From assembly GCA_003451645.1 (NCBI GenBank), contig DMER01000168.1, positions 8,861 to 14,868 on the forward strand: a DNA stretch of 6,008 nucleotides, read 5' to 3'. Made by a program: the position numbers and the translations under genes. Shown here in pieces: positions 1 to 6,008 of this stretch (position 1 is the first letter of the stretch; every line of letters begins with the position of its first letter). The stretch is from Alphaproteobacteria bacterium (GTDB lineage: Bacteria > Pseudomonadota > Alphaproteobacteria > Micropepsales > Micropepsaceae). The notes under the pieces are model-generated. The model was not told the DNA's origin, made no database searches, and saw only the letters and a program-made list of their open reading frames with translations.

Positions 1-1
1 G

Positions 2-1894
2 ATGCGCCGGATAATGACACTATGGGCTGTCCTAATGATCGCTGTGGTCAGTCTCGGAACGGGCATCGCCCGTGCCGCTGAGGAAGACACCGATCGGCCT
101 GGCGGCGATTACCGCGAGTTTTCTGTTCCGTTTGGCGGTGACTACCGCTCATGCGAATCGGCCTGCAACAGCGATGGCCGGTGCCGCGCTTGGACCTATT
201 TGCGGTCGGACACTTTTCCGCCGACGGGCGGCCAATGTTATCTCAAGGACCGCGTTTCCCCGCCGACACCGAATGATTGCTGCGTCTCGGGCTTGAAGAC
301 CATCGGTGGTGGCGGCGGCGGGCGCGGTGTGACAGTCTTCCAGGACGTCAACTTTGGCGGCGACCGGGAGACCTTCAACCGCGATGTGCCCAACCTCGTC
401 CCGGAAGGCTGGAATGATCAGATTTCGTCATTCCGCATCCCGTCCGGTGAAACCTGGCAGTTCTGCGAATCCATCAACTACACGGGCCGTTGCGTCTCGG
501 CCAATTCGGACACAGCCAATTTGTTCGGTGCCGGGTTGAACGACCGGATCAGCTCAATGCGCCGCCTGAGCGGGGGCCGCCCGGGCCCAGGGCCTGGACC
601 TGGCCGCGCTGGGATCACCGTCTTTGAAGATGTCGGGTATCGCGGGAACTCGCAAACTTTTGCGGCCGCCATATCCAATCTGGTGCCGGAAGGCTGGAAC
701 GACGTGATCTCGTCCTTCCGGATCCGGGGCGGCTCGTGGGAGGTTTGCCAAGACACCAATTTCCGCGGCCGTTGCCGCATCTTCAACGCGGATGTCGATA
801 ATCTCGTGTCGCTCGGCTGGAATGACCGCATCTCCTCCTTGCGTCCGGTTGGCGGCTCGCGACCCGGCGATGGCGAGGATGACTGGTCCGTTGGCCCCGG
901 CATGCGCGACGGCTTCGACCGCCCCGGTGGCGATTACCGCGACTTTGACGTGTCGCGTGGTGGCCCGGCCGTGTGTGCCGACACCTGCAACCGCGATTCT
1001 GCCTGCCGCGCTTGGTCATTCATGCGGCCTGCCCGGTTCGGCGTGGCGCCCAAATGCTATCTGAAGGGTGTCGCGACCGCTGAGCGGCGCGACGCGCGCT
1101 TCATCAGTGGGGTGTCCACCAGCCGGGAAGCGATTGGCCCGCGCATGGATGACGGTGCTGACCGCTCCGACAACAGCTACCGCACCTTCAATCTGACAGA
1201 GGCCAATCCGCGCCGCTGCCAGGAAGCCTGCGACGGCGACCGCCGGTGCCGCGCTTGGACCTACTTCCGTCCGGGCAGCGCGGCCCGTTCCGCTCAGTGT
1301 GTGTTGTCATCGCCAGCACCCTCCGCGCAGCGCGATAGCTGCTGCGTGTCCGGGGTAACCGGCGGCTCGGCGGGCGGTGACGAGGTCCCGCCAGGCGCTG
1401 TCAATAATCTGCGCCGTTTGGGTACGGTTCTTTCGAACTTCCGCACCGATGAGGGGGCTGAGGTTTGCCAGGAAGCATGCACGAGCGACCGGCGTTGCGG
1501 CGGCTGGACCTATGTCCGTCCGGGCTATGAAGGACCGCGCGGCCGTTGCTACCTGCTGCGCCGTGGCTCAAGCGCTGACCGTAATGCCTGCTGCATCTCC
1601 AGCGTCGATGACGAAGACCCAGAGGCAGGCGGCGGCCGGACCGAGGTGATCCTGCCCGGCATGCGCGACGGCTATGACCTGCCAGGCTTTGACCTGCGGC
1701 CGCCCTTCGCTTTGCCTGCCGCCGATCCGGAGCTCTGCCGTCGCGCCTGCAACAGCGAGTTCATGTGCAGAGCTTGGGTCTATGCCCGGCCGGGCACGCG
1801 CAACCGGGCACCGGTCTGTTACCTCAAGTCGATCCGCGGGCCCAAGTCGGACGACTCGTGCTGCGTGATCGGGAACAAATCGAGCCTGTTCTAG
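2..1894 (+). CDS. Secreted multidomain protein with five PAN/apple-like and two beta/gamma-crystallin domains
   Basis: Probable exported, calcium-binding, disulfide-rich protein; its biological role is unknown. Residues 1-25 look like a Sec signal peptide: basic MRR start, hydrophobic core, and an A-R-A cleavage site before AEED. There is no lipobox cysteine. Domain order: PAN/apple 1 (about 31-100), beta/gamma-crystallin 1 (109-189), a Gly/Pro linker (191-204), beta/gamma-crystallin 2 (205-283), and PAN/apple 2 to 5 (300-372, 380-453, 466-536, 552-627). Each PAN unit has C-x3-C-x5-C followed by RAW or GWTY, a later C, and usually a terminal CC pair. The crystallin domains carry four N-D-x-I-S-S motifs (138, 180, 233, 274), matching the family's calcium-binding consensus. 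PAN domains generally bind protein or carbohydrate, so adhesion or an envelope/matrix role is plausible but inferred. The start is set by the signal peptide; M5 is an alternative. The ribosome binding site lies outside the window. A terminator follows the stop, so this is probably the last gene of its transcript. Confidence 0.88.
   Translation: MRRIMTLWAVLMIAVVSLGTGIARAAEEDTDRPGGDYREFSVPFGGDYRSCESACNSDGRCRAWTYLRSDTFPPTGGQCYLKDRVSPPTPNDCCVSGLKTIGGGGGGRGVTVFQDVNFGGDRETFNRDVPNLVPEGWNDQISSFRIPSGETWQFCESINYTGRCVSANSDTANLFGAGLNDRISSMRRLSGGRPGPGPGPGRAGITVFEDVGYRGNSQTFAAAISNLVPEGWNDVISSFRIRGGSWEVCQDTNFRGRCRIFNADVDNLVSLGWNDRISSLRPVGGSRPGDGEDDWSVGPGMRDGFDRPGGDYRDFDVSRGGPAVCADTCNRDSACRAWSFMRPARFGVAPKCYLKGVATAERRDARFISGVSTSREAIGPRMDDGADRSDNSYRTFNLTEANPRRCQEACDGDRRCRAWTYFRPGSAARSAQCVLSSPAPSAQRDSCCVSGVTGGSAGGDEVPPGAVNNLRRLGTVLSNFRTDEGAEVCQEACTSDRRCGGWTYVRPGYEGPRGRCYLLRRGSSADRNACCISSVDDEDPEAGGGRTEVILPGMRDGYDLPGFDLRPPFALPAADPELCRRACNSEFMCRAWVYARPGTRNRAPVCYLKSIRGPKSDDSCCVIGNKSSLF
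177..198 (+). repeat. 22-base direct repeat, copy 1 (encodes the CRAWTY core of PAN unit 1)
   Basis: This stretch is identical base for base to 1242-1263, in the third PAN unit of the same gene. It encodes the conserved cysteine and RAWTY core. Other PAN copies in the gene use diverged codons here, so these two units may be the more recently related pair, or gene conversion may have kept them alike. Confidence 0.75.
326..850 (+). repeat. Tandem beta/gamma-crystallin domains within the first gene
   Basis: Two copies of about 80 residues (109-189 and 205-283), each with two Greek-key halves. The first halves open with F-x4-F/Y-x-G type signatures (FQDVNFGG, FEDVGYRG) and share NLVPEGWND, x, ISSFRI exactly apart from one residue (131-146 and 226-241). 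The second halves each hold a C-x8-C pair (C155/C164 and C249/C258), placed to allow a disulfide. A Gly/Pro linker separates the domains, as expected for two independently folding units from an internal duplication. The beta/gamma-crystallin family assignment rests on these motifs, read by eye. Confidence 0.82.
1242..1263 (+). repeat. 22-base direct repeat, copy 2 (encodes the CRAWTY core of PAN unit 3)
   Basis: Partner of 177-198 and identical over all 22 bases. It lies about 1065 bases downstream in the same reading frame, so a recombination event between the copies would remove the two crystallin domains and a PAN unit while keeping the frame (1065 is divisible by 3). Confidence 0.75.
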
Positions 1895-1924
1895 GGTCTC
1901 AGGAACAGCGCTAAAATCGAGTGT

Positions 1925-1960
1925 ACGGCGCGAGGGTGGGTAACCTCGCGCCGTTCTTTT
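1925..1960 (+). terminator. Rho-independent terminator after the PAN/crystallin gene
   Basis: A perfect 11-base-pair inverted repeat, acggcgcgagg (1925-1935) against cctcgcgccgt (1944-1954), closes an 8-base loop and is followed at once by TTCTTTT (1954-1960 region). It starts 30 bases after the stop codon at 1892-1894. The GC-rich stem and trailing T-run are the classical intrinsic terminator form on the plus strand. It implies that the next plus-strand gene needs its own promoter. Confidence 0.92.
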
Positions 1961-2371
1961 GTGTGCCTGCACGCTGTTGCGCGGAGAGAACTGTCCGCGG
2001 AAAATCGGAAGCCGCACCGCGGGCCTGCATGCCAGTGTCATGGAGTTACGTTTGGATCGGGGCATTTCGACAATCTTGCGAGGCGCCCCTTGGTACCGAG
2101 CCCGGAAAGCCCAACACACGCGATGCCGGCGAGAACCGGCACGCCCTTCGTCCACAGTTTCCGGAGCGCCGGGCGCTTAGAAGCAGGGCATGCCGGGACC
2201 GCAGGCCCACCGAATTCCTTCAAGGCCTTGCCCGATCTGCGAGACACCGCCGCAAGCTTCGCCCAAGACCTCACGGCCACGCTGTTGGGACAACCCGCCG
2301 CCGGAATGCCACGCATGCGGTCTGCCTCCCGCCCTCTTTTGCGGCGCTTCTTTGGCAATCATTTAGAAGCA
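1961..2371 (+). other. Probable leader/promoter region; an open in-frame extension of the next gene
   Basis: About 410 bases that stay open in the frame of the membrane-protein gene, from a GTG at 1961 directly abutting the terminator's T-run. I do not think most of it is coding. The translated residues are rich in Arg, Pro and Gly, show no recognisable domain, and second-position GC is high (about 60 percent for 2123-2371, against about 47 percent just inside the gene body). Other starts here, ATG at 2123 and 2306, lack a well-spaced Shine-Dalgarno. Small dyads are present: a 6-bp stem with a 6-base loop at 2124-2141, and agcgcc/ggcgct at 2165-2177. I found no convincing -35/-10 pair, so the promoter is presumed rather than located. 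Confidence 0.5.
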
Positions 2372-4309
2372 ATGGCGCCGCCTGAGCCCACGGAGGCCCC
2401 CGTAACGGACATGCCCGCGCGGCCCACGCTTTCCGAATGGGAGGTGATCGCGCTGATCGCTTATTTGAGCGAAATACCAAGCGCCAGCGAGGCCTCGGTC
2501 CTGACAAAGGCCGTTGAGGGCATTCTTGCGCGGTTCGCCCTGGCCGAGTCCGAAGCGACGCCGAAAGACGCACAGCACCGCCATATCCAATTGATCCCGC
2601 GCACAGACTATTCCAGCGCCAAGCTTTGCTTGACAGGCATCCGCTTTGAAACGAAAGCGCACATGGGCGGCAGCGAGACGACCGACCATGATCTTTACCT
2701 CGCCATCAGTGCACCCTGGCTATCGCTTGAATTCATGGATTGCGAATTGGATGCCCTTTATCTGGCGAAGGGACACTTGCTGAGCCTGACCTTGCAAAAT
2801 TGCAAGTCTGTGTACCAGCCTGGCGTGATCCTGTGGGCGCCGGATTTGCGGCTTGAGCATGACCTGATCCTGACCGGCCAAGCGAAAAACCAAAGCATTT
2901 TCGCGCTCGCCTATCTTTGGGGCCTGCGGGCAAACGACGTCTTGCTCTCAGGACCTTTCGTGGGCGGCCATTATGTGGAGTGGCGGCAAAAGCAAAAGGA
3001 CCTCGATACGCCGCAGGGCATCGTTCAGCTCTATTCCAATGTGATCACCTTGGATGAGTGCTCGGTCCACTCTCTGCATTTGATGACCTTGATGAGCTAT
3101 GGGTGTTGCTCCCTGCGCCATGGCCGGGTCCAGAACTTGACCAAGATTTCGGATTGCGAGTTCGCCGATTACCCCCGGCGGAATGCGGAAGTTTTTGCGT
3201 TGGATTTTCGTGCGGCCCATTTGGGTGAAGAGTTTCAGTTTCTGGGCTTGAAGGCCTGGAAGCCAACCCATTCCGGCGTGCGCGGCTTTATAAATTTGTC
3301 GCTGGCCCGAACCCGTATTCTGTCGATCTCCGCCCGTTCTGAGGCCAGCGCGAAGTCGCCCCTTGCGTCCGCCGGTATCCGCAATCCGTCGATCGCAGAG
3401 AAGCCAGAGGAGAAGGCCATCGGGCAGGCGCCTGCTTCCGTCACTTTTCGCATTGGACTGGATGGCTTCCGGTTCGAGCAATTCGGCGAGATGCGGGCGA
3501 GGATCGACATCGCCGACACCCGCGACGCTCAGTATATTGGCAACGCCAGGGACCGCGCCCACGGCAAGATTGGTTTGCGTGCGGACGTGGTGTCTTCGGC
3601 CGACGAAGCTGAAGAGCCGCACTGGACCACGGATCCGAAATTGACCATCGCGCTTCTGAAATTACAGCCGAACCAAGATTTGGACGGTCATTTCAAGGCG
3701 CAGCCCTGGACGCAATTTGCCAGCGTGCTGCGGGCACAAGGCACGTATTGGGCGGCAAACGAGGTCCTTTATGAGCGCGAGCGCCTCGCCAACCGGGCAA
3801 ATAGGCTGAATGGCCGCTGGGCCGCTTGGGCGGCATGGACAGGCCTCGCCGCGCTGCCCGGCTATGGCTACCGCCAATGGCGTACCTTTGTTGCCTGCAT
3901 TGTGATTGTTCTGGCCTTCGCACCCCTTTATGCGGCTGCTTTTCAGGCGGGTTATTTCATCAAGGACCCTGATGCGAGCGTCGTTGCAGTAACGCCGCGC
4001 GTGGGAGAGGACACGGGTAAGGGCTCTGTTCAGGCCCCATCGGTGACTGGCGATGACTACCCGGACTTCAATGCGTTGGCCTATAGTTTGGACGTCTTCA
4101 TCCCGGTTATCGACTTCGCCCAAGGCACTTATTGGATCCCCGGGGATGCGGGCAGCAGTGCCCCTGCAGCTCCGCAAGCGGCATCGGCGGCGCGCAAGAC
4201 GCATGTGACCTGGCTGTGGCTCGCCTATTGGTTCCAGATCGCCGCTGGTTGGTATCTCACAACGGTGATCATTGCCGGTATGACAGGGCTGATCGAGCGC
4301 AAGGAGTAG
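2372..4309 (+). CDS. Large uncharacterised protein with beta-helix-like repeats and a C-terminal two-helix membrane module
   Basis: Function unknown. With the ATG at 2372 the product is 645 residues. Residues about 85-325 alternate short hydrophobic strands with turns (LSLEFMDCELDALYLAKG, LLSLTLQNC, LRLEHDLILTG, FINLSLARTRILSIS), suggesting an irregular solenoid or degenerate pentapeptide-like beta-helix. The C-terminal part resembles what I recall of bacterial proteins labelled pentapeptide-repeat or 'membrane-associated oxidoreductase': a helical PWTQFASVLRAQG segment with following YERER (446-471), a GYGYR motif (497-501), a membrane helix (about 504-524), the conserved FNALAYSLDVFIP and VIDFAQGTYWIP stretch (566-590), and a second helix (about 614-639) ending in AGMTGLIERKE. 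I see no redox motif, so I would not call it an oxidoreductase. The start is uncertain. ATG 2372 has a weak, close AGAAG; ATG 2411 has GGAGG, but 14 bases away; ATG 2123 and GTG 1961 would give 728 and 782 residues. The gene should have its own promoter because a terminator lies upstream. Confidence 0.75.
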   Translation: MAPPEPTEAPVTDMPARPTLSEWEVIALIAYLSEIPSASEASVLTKAVEGILARFALAESEATPKDAQHRHIQLIPRTDYSSAKLCLTGIRFETKAHMGGSETTDHDLYLAISAPWLSLEFMDCELDALYLAKGHLLSLTLQNCKSVYQPGVILWAPDLRLEHDLILTGQAKNQSIFALAYLWGLRANDVLLSGPFVGGHYVEWRQKQKDLDTPQGIVQLYSNVITLDECSVHSLHLMTLMSYGCCSLRHGRVQNLTKISDCEFADYPRRNAEVFALDFRAAHLGEEFQFLGLKAWKPTHSGVRGFINLSLARTRILSISARSEASAKSPLASAGIRNPSIAEKPEEKAIGQAPASVTFRIGLDGFRFEQFGEMRARIDIADTRDAQYIGNARDRAHGKIGLRADVVSSADEAEEPHWTTDPKLTIALLKLQPNQDLDGHFKAQPWTQFASVLRAQGTYWAANEVLYERERLANRANRLNGRWAAWAAWTGLAALPGYGYRQWRTFVACIVIVLAFAPLYAAAFQAGYFIKDPDASVVAVTPRVGEDTGKGSVQAPSVTGDDYPDFNALAYSLDVFIPVIDFAQGTYWIPGDAGSSAPAAPQAASAARKTHVTWLWLAYWFQIAAGWYLTTVIIAGMTGLIERKE

Positions 4310-4333
4310 CCGTTCCGTCGCTCTCTATTCTGC
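4310..4333. other. Short convergent intergenic gap
   Basis: Only 24 bases separate the stop of the plus-strand membrane-protein gene (TAG, 4307-4309) from the stop of the minus-strand acyltransferase gene (TGA read at 4336-4334). No strong hairpin with a T-run is visible on either strand, so transcripts from the two genes probably run into one another or end by Rho. Confidence 0.7.
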
Positions 4334-5920
4334 TCATGAGGCCACCCCATTGGCAGAGCCATTGAGTGCAGGCGCCACAGCCTCAGCCTCTGCCGGGACC
4401 TCCACAGGCGCCTTGGTGGCACGCGGCTTCGCGGCCTTACGCGGCTTGGCGGCAGCGGTTGCCTTGGCCTTTTTCTTTGGCGCGTCAGGCTGCGGCTTTT
4501 CACGCTCGGCTTTTGCCACTTGCTTCATGAGGGCCGCCTTCAGCGCGTTGAACTCCTCCATCATCAGATCGGCGAGCTTTTGCACGTCCGGGCAAATGTC
4601 ACGGCATGTGGTAATGCCAAAGTCCATGCGGTCGACATAAGACTGCACCGTAATGTTCAGCGCTACGCCATGCGTCGCGATCGAGACCGGATAGAACTCC
4701 TTCACCTCGATGCCTGCGAAATACATTGGCCGGCGCGAACCCGGCACGTTGGAGATCGCCACATTCATGATCGAGGGCACCATCGTGTTGACGCCGGTCC
4801 ACTCCACGATCTGCCAGATCAGTGGCGCCAGCGCGGGCGCCCCCACAATGGAGAAATCGCGCGGCACGATCTCGCGCACATCCGCCATCTGGCTCTTCGC
4901 CCGCTTGGTCGATTGCGCCACATAGGCCAGCCGCTCGAGCGGATCGGTGATGTGTGAGCCGATGCGGGGGAAGATCGAGGCCACTTGGTTCGACTGATTG
5001 GTGTCGCCAACCTCACGCATGGAGACGGGCACCGCCGCCACCAGCGACTCTGTGGGCGCCTGATTGCGCTCGTCCAGATACCGGCGCAAGGCGCCTGCAC
5101 AGATCGACAGCACGATGTCGTTGAGCGTGGCGCCTGCGGCCTTGCCCATCAATTTCATCTCCGCGACCGGGAATGTCCCCGTCGCAAAGGCTCTACGGCG
5201 CCCCACGCGGTCATTGAAGATCGAGCGCGGCGCGGGCTTGATCGCGTTGAGGTCCCAGGTGCGGTCCTTGATGGCCGAGCGCACCACGTTGCGCAGCGCT
5301 CTGACGCCCGCGGGAACCGAGGCCACCGCATCGAATTGCTGCTGGATGATGCTGCCAAAGGACAAGCCCAATAGCTCGAAGAAGCCGGGTTTGCGTGGCG
5401 CGCCCAAGCGGATTTCAGGCTTGGGGTAGGGATCGCGCGGCTTGGGCTCGCGGTCGCTCACAATGTCGAGCGCCAGGACACCGCCGCCGCCATCGAGGCA
5501 AGCGTGGTGCGTCTTGAGGTAGAGCGCAAACCGCCCGCCCTCCAGACCCTCGATCACATGGTACTGCCACAACGGGCGTTTGCGATCGAGGAGCTGCATA
5601 TGCAGATGCTCGACCATGGTCATCAATTGTTTCCACGATCCAGGCTTGGGCAATGCCGCCTTGCGGAAGTGATAATCGAGGTCGAGCGCCTCCGCCTCGA
5701 CCCAGACGGGATGGTCAAGCCGGAGCGGCGTTGGTTTGAGCACCCGCTTAAAGGACGGCACCTCGTGCAGGCGGCTAATGACCTGCGCTTTGAACTCCTC
5801 GAAAGGGTGGCCGTGATAGCCACGCGGCGGCTCGCATATGGCGAGCCCTGCGATATGCATCGGCGTCTGCGCCGTTTCGAGGTAGAGGAACATCGCATCA
5901 AGGCCAGACAGTCTGTGCAT
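4334..5920 (-). CDS. WS/DGAT-family O-acyltransferase (wax ester synthase / diacylglycerol acyltransferase)
   Basis: Members of this family transfer an acyl group from acyl-CoA to a fatty alcohol (wax ester) or diacylglycerol (triacylglycerol), usually at the inner face of the cytoplasmic membrane or on lipid droplets. The 528-residue product opens with the typical MHRLSGLDAMFLYLE and PMHIAGLAI. It has the PLW motif (116-118), the catalytic HHACLDG (138-144, matching HHxxxDG), the ND motif inside LNDIVLSICAGALRRYL (266-282), and NVAISNVPGSRRPMYFAG (386-403). All are hallmarks of the N-terminal acyltransferase and C-terminal WS/DGAT domains. The family usually spans about 450-500 residues; the excess is a Lys/Ala/Pro-rich tail from about residue 466. 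The start is well supported: family similarity begins at M1, an in-frame stop lies upstream with no other ATG, GTG or TTG between, and AAAGGG sits 7 bases before the ATG. Substrate choice (wax, triacylglycerol or other) cannot be read from the sequence. Confidence 0.95.
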   Translation of the reverse strand: MHRLSGLDAMFLYLETAQTPMHIAGLAICEPPRGYHGHPFEEFKAQVISRLHEVPSFKRVLKPTPLRLDHPVWVEAEALDLDYHFRKAALPKPGSWKQLMTMVEHLHMQLLDRKRPLWQYHVIEGLEGGRFALYLKTHHACLDGGGGVLALDIVSDREPKPRDPYPKPEIRLGAPRKPGFFELLGLSFGSIIQQQFDAVASVPAGVRALRNVVRSAIKDRTWDLNAIKPAPRSIFNDRVGRRRAFATGTFPVAEMKLMGKAAGATLNDIVLSICAGALRRYLDERNQAPTESLVAAVPVSMREVGDTNQSNQVASIFPRIGSHITDPLERLAYVAQSTKRAKSQMADVREIVPRDFSIVGAPALAPLIWQIVEWTGVNTMVPSIMNVAISNVPGSRRPMYFAGIEVKEFYPVSIATHGVALNITVQSYVDRMDFGITTCRDICPDVQKLADLMMEEFNALKAALMKQVAKAEREKPQPDAPKKKAKATAAAKPRKAAKPRATKAPVEVPAEAEAVAPALNGSANGVAS

Positions 5921-5927
5921 GAGGGTG

Positions 5928-5933
5928 CCCTTT
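5928..5933 (-). promoter_or_regulatory. Ribosome binding site of the acyltransferase gene
   Basis: On the minus strand this reads AAAGGG, followed by a 7-base spacer and the ATG ending at 5918. The match to the Shine-Dalgarno core is partial but the spacing is good, and it supports the chosen start. Confidence 0.55.
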
Positions 5934-5949
5934 GAGGTTCGGCGAAGTG

Positions 5950-6006
5950 TCAGGACCAGCGTGACCGCATGACGGCCCGCAGAACGCGCAAGACCACCTG
6001 CTCAAT
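5950..6006 (-). CDS. Possible 3' end of an upstream minus-strand gene (partial)
   Basis: One minus-strand frame is open from the window edge for 18 codons, reading IEQVVLRVLRAVMRSRWS, then TGA (5952-5950), 29 bases before the acyltransferase ATG. The spacing would suit a gene in the same operon. However, 18 open codons in GC-rich DNA is weak evidence, and no family can be recognised. The alternative is plain promoter DNA, although I found no clear -35/-10 pair in 5921-6008. Confidence 0.2.
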   Translation of the reverse strand: MEQVVLRVLRAVMRSRWS

Positions 6007-6008
6007 AA

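Noticed and set aside
572..613. Gly/Pro repeat as a possible collagen-like or microsatellite element
   Set aside because: Only a few GP units are present, between two folded domains. A flexible linker explains it fully.
1568..2155. 195-codon open frame on the minus strand
   Set aside because: It lies antisense to the last PAN unit and crosses the terminator. Its translation is Arg/Ala-rich with no domain; high-GC shadow frames of this length are expected.
1921..2385. 154-codon plus-strand frame between genes 1 and 2
   Set aside because: It starts inside the terminator region and overlaps the start of the next gene in another frame. It has a cysteine- and arginine-rich random-looking composition and no ribosome binding site.
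2948..3622. 224-codon open frame on the minus strand
   Set aside because: It is antisense to the membrane-protein gene. The plus-strand frame carries the beta-rich pattern and continues into recognisable C-terminal motifs.
4520..4957. 145-codon plus-strand frame, His/Arg-rich
   Set aside because: It is antisense to the conserved C-terminal domain of the acyltransferase, and the His/Arg richness mirrors the codon bias of that gene.
5504..5935. 143-codon plus-strand frame
   Set aside because: It covers the conserved N-terminus and catalytic motif of the acyltransferase on the other strand, so it is a shadow.
1..6008. Search for a defence island, mobile element or CRISPR array
   Set aside because: No nuclease, helicase, transposase, integrase or toxin motifs, no regularly spaced repeats and no terminal inverted repeats were seen. 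The only repeats are protein-domain duplications.

Overview
The window reads as ordinary chromosomal DNA from a high-GC Gram-negative bacterium. Strong G/C preference at third codon positions, bacterial PAN/apple repeats and a WS/DGAT-type acyltransferase fit an alphaproteobacterium or a relative. That placement is inference: no ribosomal or other phylogenetic marker is present. I see no insertion sequence, integrase, tRNA, rRNA, CRISPR array or phage gene.

Layout. (1) 2-1894, plus strand: a secreted protein of 630 residues built as signal peptide, PAN/apple, two beta/gamma-crystallin domains, then four more PAN/apple units. It is followed by a textbook rho-independent terminator (1925-1960). 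(2) 1961-2371: a stretch that stays open in the frame of the next gene but codes weakly and begins at the terminator's T-run, so I treat it as probable leader or promoter DNA. (3) 2372-4309, plus strand, start uncertain: a large protein with a poorly conserved, repetitive, beta-helix-like middle and a C-terminal two-helix membrane module of unknown function. (4) 4334-5920, minus strand: a WS/DGAT-family acyltransferase (wax ester or triacylglycerol synthesis) with the HHxxxDG catalytic motif and an unusual Lys/Ala/Pro-rich tail. It converges on gene 3, with 24 bases between the stop codons. (5) 5921-6008: the upstream region of the acyltransferase, with a possible tail of another minus-strand gene.

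The three genes do not form an operon. The first two are separated by a terminator and the third is on the other strand. Nothing links them functionally beyond a loose envelope or lipid theme. The best leads are the PAN/beta-gamma-crystallin architecture with all four calcium motifs intact, the uncharacterised membrane protein, and the histone-H1-like tail on the acyltransferase. I do not see convincing evidence of a new multi-gene system here.
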